Shown here one piece after another: positions 1 to 7,848 of a stretch of 64,000 bases of DNA. This stretch comes from Streptomyces cyaneus. GTDB taxonomy: Bacteria; Actinomycetota; Actinomycetes; Streptomycetales; Streptomycetaceae. A program made the position numbers and the translations under genes. The DNA lies in contig NZ_RQJW01000006.1 in the NCBI RefSeq assembly GCF_004028635.1, positions 558,001 through 622,000 on the forward strand, given 5' to 3'. The notes under the pieces were generated by a model. That model did no database searches, had not been told where the DNA came from, and was given only the letters and a program-made list of their open reading frames with translations. Numbering within the stretch: position 1 is the first letter of the stretch; every line of letters starts with the position of its first letter.

Positions 1-1018
1 GCTGCTCCTCGGAGTTGATCGCGCCGATGTCCGTGTTCTTGTCCAGCGGGTCGCCGAGACGGAGGGTCGACAGGCGCCGCTTCAGGGAGTCCAGCAGCTC
101 GTCCTGGATCGACTCCTGGACCAGCAGACGGCTGCCCGCGCAGCAGACCTGGCCCTGGTTGAAGAAGATCCCGTTGACGATCCCCTCCACCGCCTGGTCG
201 ATCGGGGCGTCGTCGAAGACGATGTTGGCGCCCTTGCCGCCCAGCTCCAGGGTGAGCTTCTTGCGGCTGCCGGCGACGGTCCGCGCGATCTCCTTGCCGA
301 CGGCCGTGGAGCCGGTGAAGGCGACCTTGTTCACGTCCGGGTGCGCGACGACCGCGGCGCCCGCGTCGCCGTATCCGGGAAGGATGTTGACGACGCCCTT
401 GGGCAGGCCCGCCTGGCGGCAGATGTCCGCGAAGAACAGGGCGGACAGGGGGGTCGTCTCGGCGGGCTTGAGCACCACCGTGTTGCCGGTCGCGAGGGCC
501 GGGGCGATCTTCCACGCCAGCATCAGCAGCGGGAAGTTCCAGGGGATGACCTGGCCGGCCACACCCAGGGGCTTCGGCGACGCACCGAAGCCGGCGTGGT
601 CGAGCTTGTCCGCCCAGCCCGCGTAGTAGAAGAAGTGCGCGGCGACCAGGGGGAGGTCGGCGTCGCGGGTCTCCTTGATCGGCTTGCCGTTGTCCAGGGT
701 CTCCAGGACGGCCAGCTCCCGGCTGCGCTCCTGGATGATCCGGGCGATGCGGAACAGGTACTTCGCGCGCTCGGAGCCGGGCAGCGCCGACCACTTCTCG
801 AAGGCCTTGCGGGCGGCCTTCACCGCGCGGTCCACGTCCGCCTCGCCGGCCTGGGCGATCTCGGAGAGGACCTCCTCGGTGGACGGGGAGACGGTCTTGA
901 AGACCTTGCCGTCCGCCGCCTCCACGAACTCGCCGTCGATGAAGAGGCCGTAGGAGGGCGCGATGTCGACGATTCCGCGGGACTCGGGGGCCGGTGCGTA
1001 TTCGAATGCCGATGCCAT
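1..1018 (-). CDS. Aldehyde dehydrogenase family protein (3' end outside window)
   Basis: An NAD(P)-dependent aldehyde dehydrogenase that oxidises an aldehyde to the acid. Translating the minus strand from the ATG at 1018 gives about 339 residues of an expected ~480; the C-terminus lies beyond the left edge. Family landmarks are visible: VIPWNFPLLM (substrate/NAD region), FTGSTAVGK (cofactor loop), LELGGKGANIVF with the general-base Glu, and NQGQVCCAGSR with the nucleophilic Cys. The start lies 5 bp downstream of the deoC stop, so the two genes are almost certainly one transcript. DeoC releases acetaldehyde from deoxyribose-5-phosphate, so acetaldehyde is the natural substrate guess (inference). 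The family call is secure; the exact substrate is not shown by the sequence. Confidence 0.93.
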   Translation of the reverse strand, partial: MASAFEYAPAPESRGIVDIAPSYGLFIDGEFVEAADGKVFKTVSPSTEEVLSEIAQAGEADVDRAVKAARKAFEKWSALPGSERAKYLFRIARIIQERSRELAVLETLDNGKPIKETRDADLPLVAAHFFYYAGWADKLDHAGFGASPKPLGVAGQVIPWNFPLLMLAWKIAPALATGNTVVLKPAETTPLSALFFADICRQAGLPKGVVNILPGYGDAGAAVVAHPDVNKVAFTGSTAVGKEIARTVAGSRKKLTLELGGKGANIVFDDAPIDQAVEGIVNGIFFNQGQVCCAGSRLLVQESIQDELLDSLKRRLSTLRLGDPLDKNTDIGAINSEEQ

Positions 1019-1023
1019 GGTGA

Positions 1024-2016
1024 TCAGTCCACCGTCACGTAGTCGGGGCCGGAGTAGCGGCCGGTGGCCAGCTTCTGACGCTGCATCAGCAGGTCGTTCA
1101 GGAGCGAGGAGGCGCCGAAGCGGAACCAGTGGTTGTCCAGCCAGTCCTCGCCCGCGGTCTCGTTGACCAGGACGAGGAACTTGATGGCGTCCTTGGTCGT
1201 CCTGATGCCGCCGGCCGGCTTCACGCCGACCTGGATGCCGGTCTGGGTACGGAAGTCGCGTACCGCTTCCAGCATAAGGAGGGTGTTCGCCGGGGTGGCG
1301 TTCACGGCGACCTTGCCGGTGGACGTCTTGATGAAGTCGGCGCCCGCCAGCATGCCGAGCCAGCTCGCCCGCCGGATGTTGTCGTACGTCGACAGCTCGC
1401 CGGTCTCGAAGATGACCTTGAGGCGGGCGCTCGCCCCGCAGGCCTCCTTCACGGCGACGATCTCGTCGTACACCTTCAGGTAGTTCCCCGCGAGGAACGC
1501 CCCGCGGTCGATGACCATGTCGATCTCGTCCGCACCGGCCGCGACGGCGTCGCGCACGTCGGCCAGCTTCACGGCGAGGGCCGCGCGGCCGGCCGGGAAG
1601 GCGGTGGCGACCGAGGCGACCTTCACGGTCGAGCCGGCGACGGCCTGCTTGGCGGTGGCCACCATGTCGGGGTAGACGCACACGGCCGCGGTCGCCGGAG
1701 TCGTACGGTCGGTGGGGTCGGGGTGGACCGCCTTTGCGCCGAGCGCCCGGACCTTGCCCGGGGTGTCCGCGCCTTCCAGCGTCGTCAGGTCGACCATCGA
1801 GATGGCGAGGTCGATGGCGTACGCCTTCGCGGTCGTCTTGATGGAACGGGTGCCGAGGGACGCGGCGCGCCCCTCCAGGCCGACCGCGTCGACGCCGGGC
1901 AGCCCGTGGAGGAAGCGGCGCAGCGTGCTGTCGGACGCGGTCACGTCCGTGAGGGCATGGGCGCTGGGGGTACCTCCCACGCTTTCGGCAGCGGGGGAGG
2001 ATGCATTGGTGGGCAT
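1024..2016 (-). CDS. deoC: Deoxyribose-phosphate aldolase
   Basis: Class I aldolase that splits 2-deoxyribose-5-phosphate into acetaldehyde and glyceraldehyde-3-phosphate, the last dedicated step of deoxynucleoside catabolism. The 330-residue protein carries the hallmark VCVYPDMV and EIDMVID segments, the Schiff-base lysine in ADFIKTSTGK and the phosphate-binding VKPAGGIRT. The reading frame stays open far upstream, but similarity begins near the ATG at 2016; a GTG six bases earlier is possible. The first ~30 residues are a variable Ser/Ala-rich extension. It is followed 5 bp later by an aldehyde dehydrogenase that could remove the acetaldehyde. A perfect palindrome (2036-2047) sits 20 bp upstream of the start and recurs before the purine nucleoside phosphorylase gene, which implies a shared repressor. 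Confidence 0.95.
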   Translation of the reverse strand: MPTNASSPAAESVGGTPSAHALTDVTASDSTLRRFLHGLPGVDAVGLEGRAASLGTRSIKTTAKAYAIDLAISMVDLTTLEGADTPGKVRALGAKAVHPDPTDRTTPATAAVCVYPDMVATAKQAVAGSTVKVASVATAFPAGRAALAVKLADVRDAVAAGADEIDMVIDRGAFLAGNYLKVYDEIVAVKEACGASARLKVIFETGELSTYDNIRRASWLGMLAGADFIKTSTGKVAVNATPANTLLMLEAVRDFRTQTGIQVGVKPAGGIRTTKDAIKFLVLVNETAGEDWLDNHWFRFGASSLLNDLLMQRQKLATGRYSGPDYVTVD

Positions 2017-2035
2017 GGTCACCAGACGAGCATAT

Positions 2036-2047
2036 CTACGCGCGTAG
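2036..2047. promoter_or_regulatory. Candidate operator CTACGCGCGTAG upstream of deoC
   Basis: Perfect 12-bp palindrome CTACGCGCGTAG, 20 bp upstream of the deoC ATG and preceded by AT on the plus strand. The identical palindrome occurs at 7199-7210 before the purine nucleoside phosphorylase gene, and I found no other copy by eye. A central CG and this size fit a LacI- or GntR-like operator (inference). The regulator is not identified; the DeoR protein at 9455 is a neighbour but an untested candidate. Confidence 0.6.
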
Positions 2048-2130
2048 CGGCTGTACAGGCCCGGGCGCTCATCTTGTGTGGGGGGTGGTGCGTATGAGCG
2101 CTGTCCGAGGCGTCGGGCAGAATCGGGCCC

Positions 2131-2832
2131 ATGACGACCCCGGAGCAGCAGCCCCCCACCCCGGACCCCGCCTCGAAGGACCGGGTCTTCCGCTCGCCCA
2201 TGGGTATCGTCGGCGGCGTCGCGCTGCTGGCCATCGTGCTCTGGCTGGGCGTGGACGCGCTGGTGCGGGGCGAGGGGCGCACGCAGTGGCTGGCGCTCGC
2301 GGCGCTGATCCTGATCGTGCCGCTGGTGTCCGCGTTCACGCTGCGGCCCGCCGTCTACGCCAACGAGGACCGACTGCGCATCCGCAACCCCCTGCGTGTG
2401 ATCGTGCTCCCCTGGGGGCAGATCGCCGCACTGCGCTCCGGATACTCGAACGAGGTCGTCACCAAGTCCGGCACCAAGTTCCAGCTCTGGGCGGTCCCGG
2501 TCTCGCTGCGGGCCCGCAAGAAGGCGGCGCGCCGGACAGCCCGGTCGGCCGCGGAGCGGAGCGCCGCCGCGCGGGGCGAGCGCGGTGGCCGCGCGGGCGG
2601 GGGAACGGGGCTCGGAGGGCTCGGGTTCGGGGCGCCGCGAGGGGATGTCGACGCGAGTGGACCGATGCGGGCCGAGACCGACAAGGTCATGGACGACCTG
2701 CGCGAACTGCTGGAGCACCGGGAGACGGCGGAGTCCGCGCAGGGTGAGGTGACCGTGCGGTGGGCTTATGAGGTGGCGGGGCCGGTGCTTGCGGGGGCTG
2801 TGTTGCTGGTGATCTTGCTGGTGATGGCCTGA
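2131..2832 (+). CDS. PH-domain-containing membrane protein
   Basis: A 233-residue protein of unknown function. Two hydrophobic segments (roughly residues 27-45 and 52-72) are followed by a bacterial PH-like domain (about 75-130, with LRPAVYANEDRLRIRNPLR and LPWGQIAALRSG). Next come a basic/Ala-rich linker of low complexity and a C-terminal hydrophobic helix (about 213-232). This is the layout of actinobacterial PH_6-type membrane proteins. There is no Shine-Dalgarno; instead CAGAAT ends 7 nt before the ATG, which suggests a leaderless mRNA. It is divergent from deoC with about 115 bp between starts. Confidence 0.8.
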   Translation: MTTPEQQPPTPDPASKDRVFRSPMGIVGGVALLAIVLWLGVDALVRGEGRTQWLALAALILIVPLVSAFTLRPAVYANEDRLRIRNPLRVIVLPWGQIAALRSGYSNEVVTKSGTKFQLWAVPVSLRARKKAARRTARSAAERSAAARGERGGRAGGGTGLGGLGFGAPRGDVDASGPMRAETDKVMDDLRELLEHRETAESAQGEVTVRWAYEVAGPVLAGAVLLVILLVMA

Positions 2833-2992
2833 GGGGCCTGAGCGGCCTGCGGGTTTGGGTACGTCCTGAGGGCCTGAGTCGGTAGGTCGGCCTGCTCGGC
2901 CGCGAGTCGGCGTGAGTGACGTGCGGCAGCGTGGACGCCCGCTGGGGCCGCGCGCTGCTCGCCGTGGGCATCGCGGAAGCGCGGACGGAACC

Positions 2993-4213
2993 TCAGGGCG
3001 CGCCCGGATACACCAGTGCCATGTACGCGCCGCAGTACGCCGAGCCGGCGACCGCCGCCGTAAGGGCCAGGGTGCGGTAGCGGCGGGAGGCGTGGGTCAG
3101 GTGCAGGGCGAGGGGGAGCAGGAGGGGGAAGGCGGGGAGAAGGAAACGGGCGCGGGGGAAGTAGACGCCGCCGCTGCCCAGGACGATCGTCAGCAGTACG
3201 GCCGTGAAGACCAGCAGCGGCACGGGCTGCCGATCCCACACCGACAGCCCGAACAGCACCACCGACGCGATCAGCGTGAGCGTCACCATCACCAGGAACA
3301 GCCCGGGCCGCGGGTCGTACACCAGCAGCCGTCGCATCACGCGCAGGGTCTCGCGGCCGCCGTCCAGCTCATTGCGCCACAGCCGCTGCACGGCGAAGTA
3401 GCCGTCCCAGCGGCCCACGCGCAGGCCCACCCAGCCGACGTATCCGCACCAGCCGAGCGGCGCGACCGCGGCGGCCGCGAGGGTACGGAGGCGGAAGCGG
3501 CGGCGCAGCGCGAGCAGGGCCGTCACCGTGACCGCCGCCGCCACCGCGATGCCGGTCGGGCGGGTCAGGCCCGCGAGCGCGGCGAGGCAGGCCGCGGTGA
3601 GGAGGCGGCCGGTGAGCACGCCGTACAGCGACCAGGCCGCGAGCGCCGTGAACAGGGACTCGGTGTAGCCCATCCACTGCACCAGGCCGACCGGGAGCGC
3701 GGCCCACAGGACCGTGAGGAGGACGCCGACCCGGCGGCCGTGCAACCGGTCGCCGACGGCGAAGACGCCCCACGCGGCGACGAAGGAGGCGATGACGGCG
3801 AGGGCCAGGCCGGTGCTGGCGCGGGTGCCGGGCGTGACGGCCGCGACCGCCTTGACCAGGACCGGGTAGAGCGGGAAGAAGGCGAGGTTGTTGGCGTTGT
3901 ACGCGGTGCCGAGTGCGTGTGCGTAGCCGTGGTCGGCGATGCCGAGATACCAGTCGGCGTCCCACTGCGTCGCCAGGATCGGCCAGACGCCGTGCTGTTG
4001 GCGGTGCGCCCAGACGGTGAGGAGCAGCAGGCCCGTGCCGCGTACGGCGAGGTAGGCGAGGAGGGCGGGGGCCGCGTGGCGCAGGGCGCGCAGTGGAGCG
4101 GGGAGGGTGCGTGGAGGTGGTGGGAGGCGGGAGCCGGGAGGGACGTGGTTTCCGGGGGTGGGGGCCTCTCGGGTGGTCGCTCGGGTGGTCTGCCGGGATG
4201 CGGTCGTGTACAC
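2993..4213 (-). CDS. PIG-V-like integral membrane glycosyltransferase
   Basis: A 406-residue polytopic membrane protein with about 9-10 hydrophobic helices. After a Pro/Thr/Arg-rich cytoplasmic N-terminus it shows the features of GT-C mannosyltransferases of the PIG-V group: the acidic WDADWYLGIADHGY loop after the first helix, NNLAFFPLYP, MGYTESLFT and LAGLTRPTG. Such enzymes use polyprenyl-phosphate sugars as donors and act on the outer face of the membrane. The acceptor cannot be read from the sequence. The GTG at 4213 is the longest start; the conserved part begins around residue 45, so a later start is possible. It lies downstream of the phospho-sugar mutase gene on the same strand, but a terminator at 4313-4350 separates them. 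Confidence 0.82.
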   Translation of the reverse strand: MYTTASRQTTRATTREAPTPGNHVPPGSRLPPPPRTLPAPLRALRHAAPALLAYLAVRGTGLLLLTVWAHRQQHGVWPILATQWDADWYLGIADHGYAHALGTAYNANNLAFFPLYPVLVKAVAAVTPGTRASTGLALAVIASFVAAWGVFAVGDRLHGRRVGVLLTVLWAALPVGLVQWMGYTESLFTALAAWSLYGVLTGRLLTAACLAALAGLTRPTGIAVAAAVTVTALLALRRRFRLRTLAAAAVAPLGWCGYVGWVGLRVGRWDGYFAVQRLWRNELDGGRETLRVMRRLLVYDPRPGLFLVMVTLTLIASVVLFGLSVWDRQPVPLLVFTAVLLTIVLGSGGVYFPRARFLLPAFPLLLPLALHLTHASRRYRTLALTAAVAGSAYCGAYMALVYPGAP

Positions 4214-4312
4214 GGCGCTGCTCCAGGCGGTTGGCGGTGCGCTTTCCCGTCCACCGTTGCCCGGGGGATGGGGCGGGGCGTGGAGCGCGGGTCAACTGCC
4301 GGGGGGAAAACG

Positions 4313-4350
4313 CCCGAAAGGGTGCCTCCGGATGGGGGCACCCTTTCGGG
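4313..4350 (-). terminator. Intrinsic terminator after the phospho-sugar mutase gene
   Basis: A 14-bp perfect stem (4313-4326 pairs with 4337-4350; arms CCCGAAAGGGTGCC and GGCACCCTTTCGGG) with a 10-nt loop. On the minus strand it is followed by GCGTTTTCC, so it reads as a rho-independent terminator for the gene ending at 4401. Confidence 0.8.
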
Positions 4351-4400
4351 AACGGTCGGGAGCGACCAGGGACGGGAGCGACCGGCAAGCCGCGTACGGC

Positions 4401-6032
4401 TCAGATGCCGGCCGCCGCGGACAGGTCCCGCTTGATCGTCTCGAGCAGGTCGGTCGCCTTGGCGCGGGCGGCCGGGAGGTCGGCGTGTGTCGCGACCGGG
4501 ACGACCACCTCGAGGTAGCACTTCAGCTTGGGCTCCGTGCCGCTGGGGCGGACGATGACGCGGGCGCCTTCGAGGGTGTAGCGCAGGCCGTCGGTGGGCG
4601 GGAGCGTCTCGGTGCCCCGGGTGAGGTCCTCGGCACGGGTGATGGCCAGACCGGCCAGCTCCGTCGGCGGCCGCTCGCGCAGTCGGCGCATGGCGTTCGC
4701 GATGACCGACAGGTCCTGGACGCGGACCGAGAGCTGGTCGGTGGCGTGCAGACCGTGTTCCAGGGCGAGGTCGTCGAGCAGGTCGAGGAGCGTGCGGTTC
4801 TCCGCCTTGAGGGTGGACGCGAGTTCGGTGAGCAGGAGGGCCGCCGTGATGCCGTCCTTGTCGCGTACGCCCTCGGGGTCGACGCAGTAGCCGAGGGCCT
4901 CCTCGTAGCCGTAGCGCAGGCCGTCGACGCGGGCGATCCACTTGAAGCCGGTGAGGGTCTCCTCGTAGGGGAGGTTCGCCTTCTCGGCGATACGGCCGAG
5001 GAGGGAGGAGGAGACGATCGACTCGGCGAAGGTGCCCTGTGCTCCGCGGTTGACCAGGTGGGCGGCGAGCAGCGCCCCCACCTCGTCGCCGCGCAGCATC
5101 CGCCAGTCCTCGCCGTCCTTGACGGCCGCGGCGCAGCGGTCGGCGTCGGGGTCGTTGGCGATGACGAGGTCGGGGTCCGTCTCGCGGGCCTTGGCGAAGG
5201 CCAGGTCCATCGCGCCGGGCTCTTCCGGGTTGGGGAAGGCGACGGTGGGGAAGTCCGGGTCGGGGTCGGCCTGCTCGGCGACCAGGGCCGGGGTGGGGAA
5301 GCCGGCGCGTGCGAAGGCGGCGAGGAGGACGTCCTTGCCGACGCCGTGCATCGCCGTGTAGACGGTGCGGGCGGTGCGGGGGGAGTCGGGGGCGAGGACC
5401 GCGTCGGTGCGGGCGAGGTAGGCGTCGAGGACGCTGTCGTCGAGGGTTTCCCAGCCCTCCGTGGGGCGGGGGACGACGGTGAGGGACGGGACGGCGGCGA
5501 TCTCTTCCGCGATGTCGATGTCCGCGGGCGGGACGATCTGGGAGCCGTCGCCGAGGTAGACCTTGTAGCCGTTGTCGCGGGGCGGGTTGTGGCTGGCGGT
5601 GACCTCCACGCCGGCGACCGCGCCGAGGTGCCGTATGGCGTACGCGAGGACGGGCGTGGGCAGGGGGCGGGGGAGTACGGCGGCGCGCAGGCCTGCGCCG
5701 GTCATGACGGCGGCCGTGTCGCGGGCGAAGTCCTCCGACTTGTGGCGGGCGTCGTAGCCGATGACGACGAGGCCGTCCGTGTGGCCCTGCTTCTTGAGGT
5801 ACGCGGCGAGGCCGGCTGCGGCGCGGATGACGACGGTGCGGTTCATCCGCATGGGCCCGGCGCCGAGTTCCCCTCGCAGGCCCGCGGTGCCGAACTGGAG
5901 GGTGCCGCTGAAGCGTGCGGCGAGTTCTTCGATGTCCGCGGCGTCGATGAGCTTGGCGAGCTCGTCGCGGGTCTCCGGGTCCGGGTCCTCGGCGAGCCAT
6001 GCCTGGGCCCGGGCGATGAGATCGTCGTGCAC
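4401..6032 (-). CDS. Phospho-sugar mutase, probable phosphopentomutase
   Basis: Alpha-D-phosphohexomutase superfamily enzyme of 543 residues. Visible motifs are the phosphoserine loop (TASHNPPRDNGYKVY), the Mg-binding loop (NDPDADRC), the sugar-specificity segment (GDEVGALL) and the C-terminal phosphate loop (RPSGTEPKLKCY). It is usually annotated as phosphomannomutase, but its length resembles the PGM2/PgcA group, which includes phosphopentomutases. Sitting between purine nucleoside phosphorylase and deoC, it would supply the missing step from (deoxy)ribose-1-phosphate to the 5-phosphate (inference). I chose the GTG at 6032 because GAGAGG lies 9 nt upstream; a TTG at 6041 abuts that same SD and is less likely. 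A terminator follows the stop. Confidence 0.9.
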   Translation of the reverse strand: MHDDLIARAQAWLAEDPDPETRDELAKLIDAADIEELAARFSGTLQFGTAGLRGELGAGPMRMNRTVVIRAAAGLAAYLKKQGHTDGLVVIGYDARHKSEDFARDTAAVMTGAGLRAAVLPRPLPTPVLAYAIRHLGAVAGVEVTASHNPPRDNGYKVYLGDGSQIVPPADIDIAEEIAAVPSLTVVPRPTEGWETLDDSVLDAYLARTDAVLAPDSPRTARTVYTAMHGVGKDVLLAAFARAGFPTPALVAEQADPDPDFPTVAFPNPEEPGAMDLAFAKARETDPDLVIANDPDADRCAAAVKDGEDWRMLRGDEVGALLAAHLVNRGAQGTFAESIVSSSLLGRIAEKANLPYEETLTGFKWIARVDGLRYGYEEALGYCVDPEGVRDKDGITAALLLTELASTLKAENRTLLDLLDDLALEHGLHATDQLSVRVQDLSVIANAMRRLRERPPTELAGLAITRAEDLTRGTETLPPTDGLRYTLEGARVIVRPSGTEPKLKCYLEVVVPVATHADLPAARAKATDLLETIKRDLSAAAGI

Positions 6033-6348
6033 GTCGGTCAACCTCTCGTTCGTGTCGTTCGGTGCGGGGCGGGGCGGGCTTTTTTCTTCGCCCCCGCCGC
6101 CCCTACCCGTCCCGTCCTTGAAGGGGCTCCGCCCCTTCGACCCCGCCAGGGGGCTCCGCCCCCTGGACCCCCGCTCCTCAAACGCCGGAGGGGCTGAGTT
6201 TCTGGGGCTTCACCTCACGACGCCGGCCCAGGCAACCCAGCCCGTCCGGCGTTTGAGGACGAGGCCCGTTCAGGGCCGAAGCGGGGGTCTGGGGGCCGCA
6301 GGCCCCCAGGTACGGGAAGGGTAGGGGCGGCGGGGGCGAGGAAACGCC
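6033..6348. repeat. Giant inverted repeat made of two intergenic repeat units
   Basis: The 316-bp gap between the phosphorylase stop and the mutase start holds two oppositely oriented copies of a ~105-bp repeat: about 6087-6195 and 6238-6342, with a ~42-bp centre. Each unit carries internal hairpins (for example GGGGCTCCGCCCC and CTGGGGGCCGCAGGCCCCCAG) and ends in (C)AAACGCCGG or its complement. The same unit occurs at 22994-23095 and twice near 47120-47395. No gene is seen here. The structure could attenuate or terminate transcription between the two same-strand genes. Confidence 0.85.
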
Positions 6349-7173
6349 TTACAGTCGCCCCAGCACCTGCGCCAGCAGCGAGCCCATCTGCGTCGCCGAG
6401 TCGCGGCCCGCCTGCAGGACCTCCTCGTGGTTGAGGGGCTCGCCCGTCATGCCTGCCGCGAGGTTCGTCACCAGGGAGATGCCCAGGACCTCCGCGCCGG
6501 CCTCGCGCGCCGCGATGGCCTCGAGCACCGTCGACATGCCCACCAGGTCCGCGCCGATGACACGGGCCATGCGGATCTCGGCCGGGGTCTCGTAGTGCGG
6601 GCCGGGGAACTGGGCGTAGACGCCCTCCTCCAGCGTGGGGTCGATCTCCTTGCACAGGGCGCGCAGGCGCGGCGAGTACAGGTCCGTCAGGTCGACGAAG
6701 TTCGCGCCGACGATCGGGGACGTCGCCGTGAGGTTGATGTGGTCGCTGATCAGGACCGGCTGGCCGGGGCGCATACCCTCGCGCAGGCCGCCGCAGCCGT
6801 TGGTGAGGACGATCGTCTTGCAGCCGGCCGCGACCGCGGTGCGGACGCCGTGGGCCACGGCCGCCACGCCACGGCCCTCGTAGTAGTGGGTGCGGCCCAG
6901 GAAGACCAGGGCGCGCTTGTTGCCGATCTTGTACGAGCGGATCTTGCCGCCGTGCCCTTCCACCGCCGGCGGCGGGAAACCGGGCAGCTCGGTGACCTGG
7001 AACTCGGCATCGGGTGCGCCGAGGGCGTCCACGGCCGGTGCCCAGCCGGAGCCCATCACGAGGGCGACGTCGTGGGTCTCGGCGCCGGTGAGTTCGCGCA
7101 GGCGCGCGGCGGCGGCGTCGGCGGCGGCGTGAGGGTCGCCCTGGATGTCGTCCGGAAGAAGAGATGCGTTCAC
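6349..7173 (-). CDS. Purine nucleoside phosphorylase
   Basis: Trimeric-type purine nucleoside phosphorylase of 274 residues that splits (deoxy)inosine or (deoxy)guanosine with phosphate into the base and (deoxy)ribose-1-phosphate. Motifs are VMGSGW (phosphate loop), GRTHYYEG, LTNGCGGLR, FPGPHYETPAEI and MSTVLEAIAAREAG, with ITNLAAG-like SLVTNLAAG near the end. The frame is open to an ATG at 7224, but that would put the palindromic operator at 7199-7210 inside the gene. The GTG at 7173 matches where family similarity begins (VNASLLPDDIQ). TACCCT, 8-13 nt before that GTG, may be a -10 box. It supplies sugar phosphate to the mutase and DeoC encoded nearby. Confidence 0.95.
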   Translation of the reverse strand: MNASLLPDDIQGDPHAAADAAAARLRELTGAETHDVALVMGSGWAPAVDALGAPDAEFQVTELPGFPPPAVEGHGGKIRSYKIGNKRALVFLGRTHYYEGRGVAAVAHGVRTAVAAGCKTIVLTNGCGGLREGMRPGQPVLISDHINLTATSPIVGANFVDLTDLYSPRLRALCKEIDPTLEEGVYAQFPGPHYETPAEIRMARVIGADLVGMSTVLEAIAAREAGAEVLGISLVTNLAAGMTGEPLNHEEVLQAGRDSATQMGSLLAQVLGRL

Positions 7174-7198
7174 GCGACTGAGGGTAGCCGGTTTGGGC

Positions 7199-7210
7199 CT
7201 ACGCGCGTAG
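7199..7210. promoter_or_regulatory. Candidate operator CTACGCGCGTAG upstream of the phosphorylase gene
   Basis: Second perfect copy of the 12-bp palindrome seen at 2036-2047. It lies 26 bp upstream of the GTG start and would overlap the promoter region. Aligned on the appropriate strands the two sites share 14 bp (ATCTACGCGCGTAG). Co-regulation of two consecutive steps of nucleoside breakdown is the simplest reading. Confidence 0.6.
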
Positions 7211-7305
7211 ATGACAGAGCTCACGGGATGGCGATCGTTGTCTTGTCGTTTCCAACGAAGGGGCGCGATCGGTGGGGCGGGAGGGGGTGGTGAGACCGGG
7301 GATGC

Positions 7306-7743
7306 TCAGCAGGGTCGCTTCCGCAGCTCCATCACGTAATCGTGCGGTGCACCCGCCGACTCCGCCGCGTCCGCGAGCTCGCCCAGATAGCGGGCCGACG
7401 GCAGCCCGCCCTCGTAGGCGTTCAGCACATACACCCACGCCGGCTCCTCGCCCTCCAGGGTGTCCACGCGCACTCGGAGCCGCCGGTAGATGCCCAGGCC
7501 GACGCCCTCCCAGCGGTCCAGGGACTCCTCGTCCATCGGGGCGATGTCGTACAGCGCGACGAAGACCTGCTCCTTCGGCTCCTCGACGAGCGTCGCCAGC
7601 GCGCCGTCCCAGCCCAGCTGCTCGCCCCCGAACGTCAGTCGCCACCCGTTCAGCCAGCCGGTGGCGCGCAGCGGCGAGTGCGGGGCGCGGCGGGTCATCA
7701 GCCGCGCGTCGAGATTGCCGGCGTACGCGGCGTAGAGCGACAT
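7306..7743 (-). CDS. Gamma-glutamylcyclotransferase-fold (AIG2-like) protein
   Basis: A 145-residue soluble protein of the GGCT fold. It begins MSLYAAYAGNLD, the substrate-loop signature (Y-x-x-Y-G-S/N), and contains GWRLTFGG, DEESLDRWEGVG and WVYVLN, with an acidic residue at the position of the catalytic glutamate. Family members release pyroglutamate from gamma-glutamyl or related amines; the actual substrate is unknown here. The ATG at 7743 starts directly before the conserved motif. It is a single gene, convergent with nothing and divergent from the flavoprotein gene 105 bp away. It overlaps long shadow frames but has clear G/C-biased codons. Confidence 0.82.
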   Translation of the reverse strand: MSLYAAYAGNLDARLMTRRAPHSPLRATGWLNGWRLTFGGEQLGWDGALATLVEEPKEQVFVALYDIAPMDEESLDRWEGVGLGIYRRLRVRVDTLEGEEPAWVYVLNAYEGGLPSARYLGELADAAESAGAPHDYVMELRKRPC

Positions 7744-7848
7744 GCACAGAGGGTACGGCAGACGAATCGTCCTCCCCTCCCGTAACGGTGGTGTCTCGGG
7801 CGGGCCCCCAGGCAGTGGCACGGTGATGCGTGCGGGACAATGGAGTAC

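Noticed and set aside
2017..2718. N-terminal extension of deoC
   Set aside because: The extra ~230 residues are low-complexity, antisense to the PH-domain gene, and would include the palindromic operator.
3565..6000. An 811-codon minus-strand frame over the phospho-sugar mutase and glycosyltransferase genes
   Set aside because: It is Arg/Pro/Gly-rich without domains and overlaps two genes with full family motifs in another frame.
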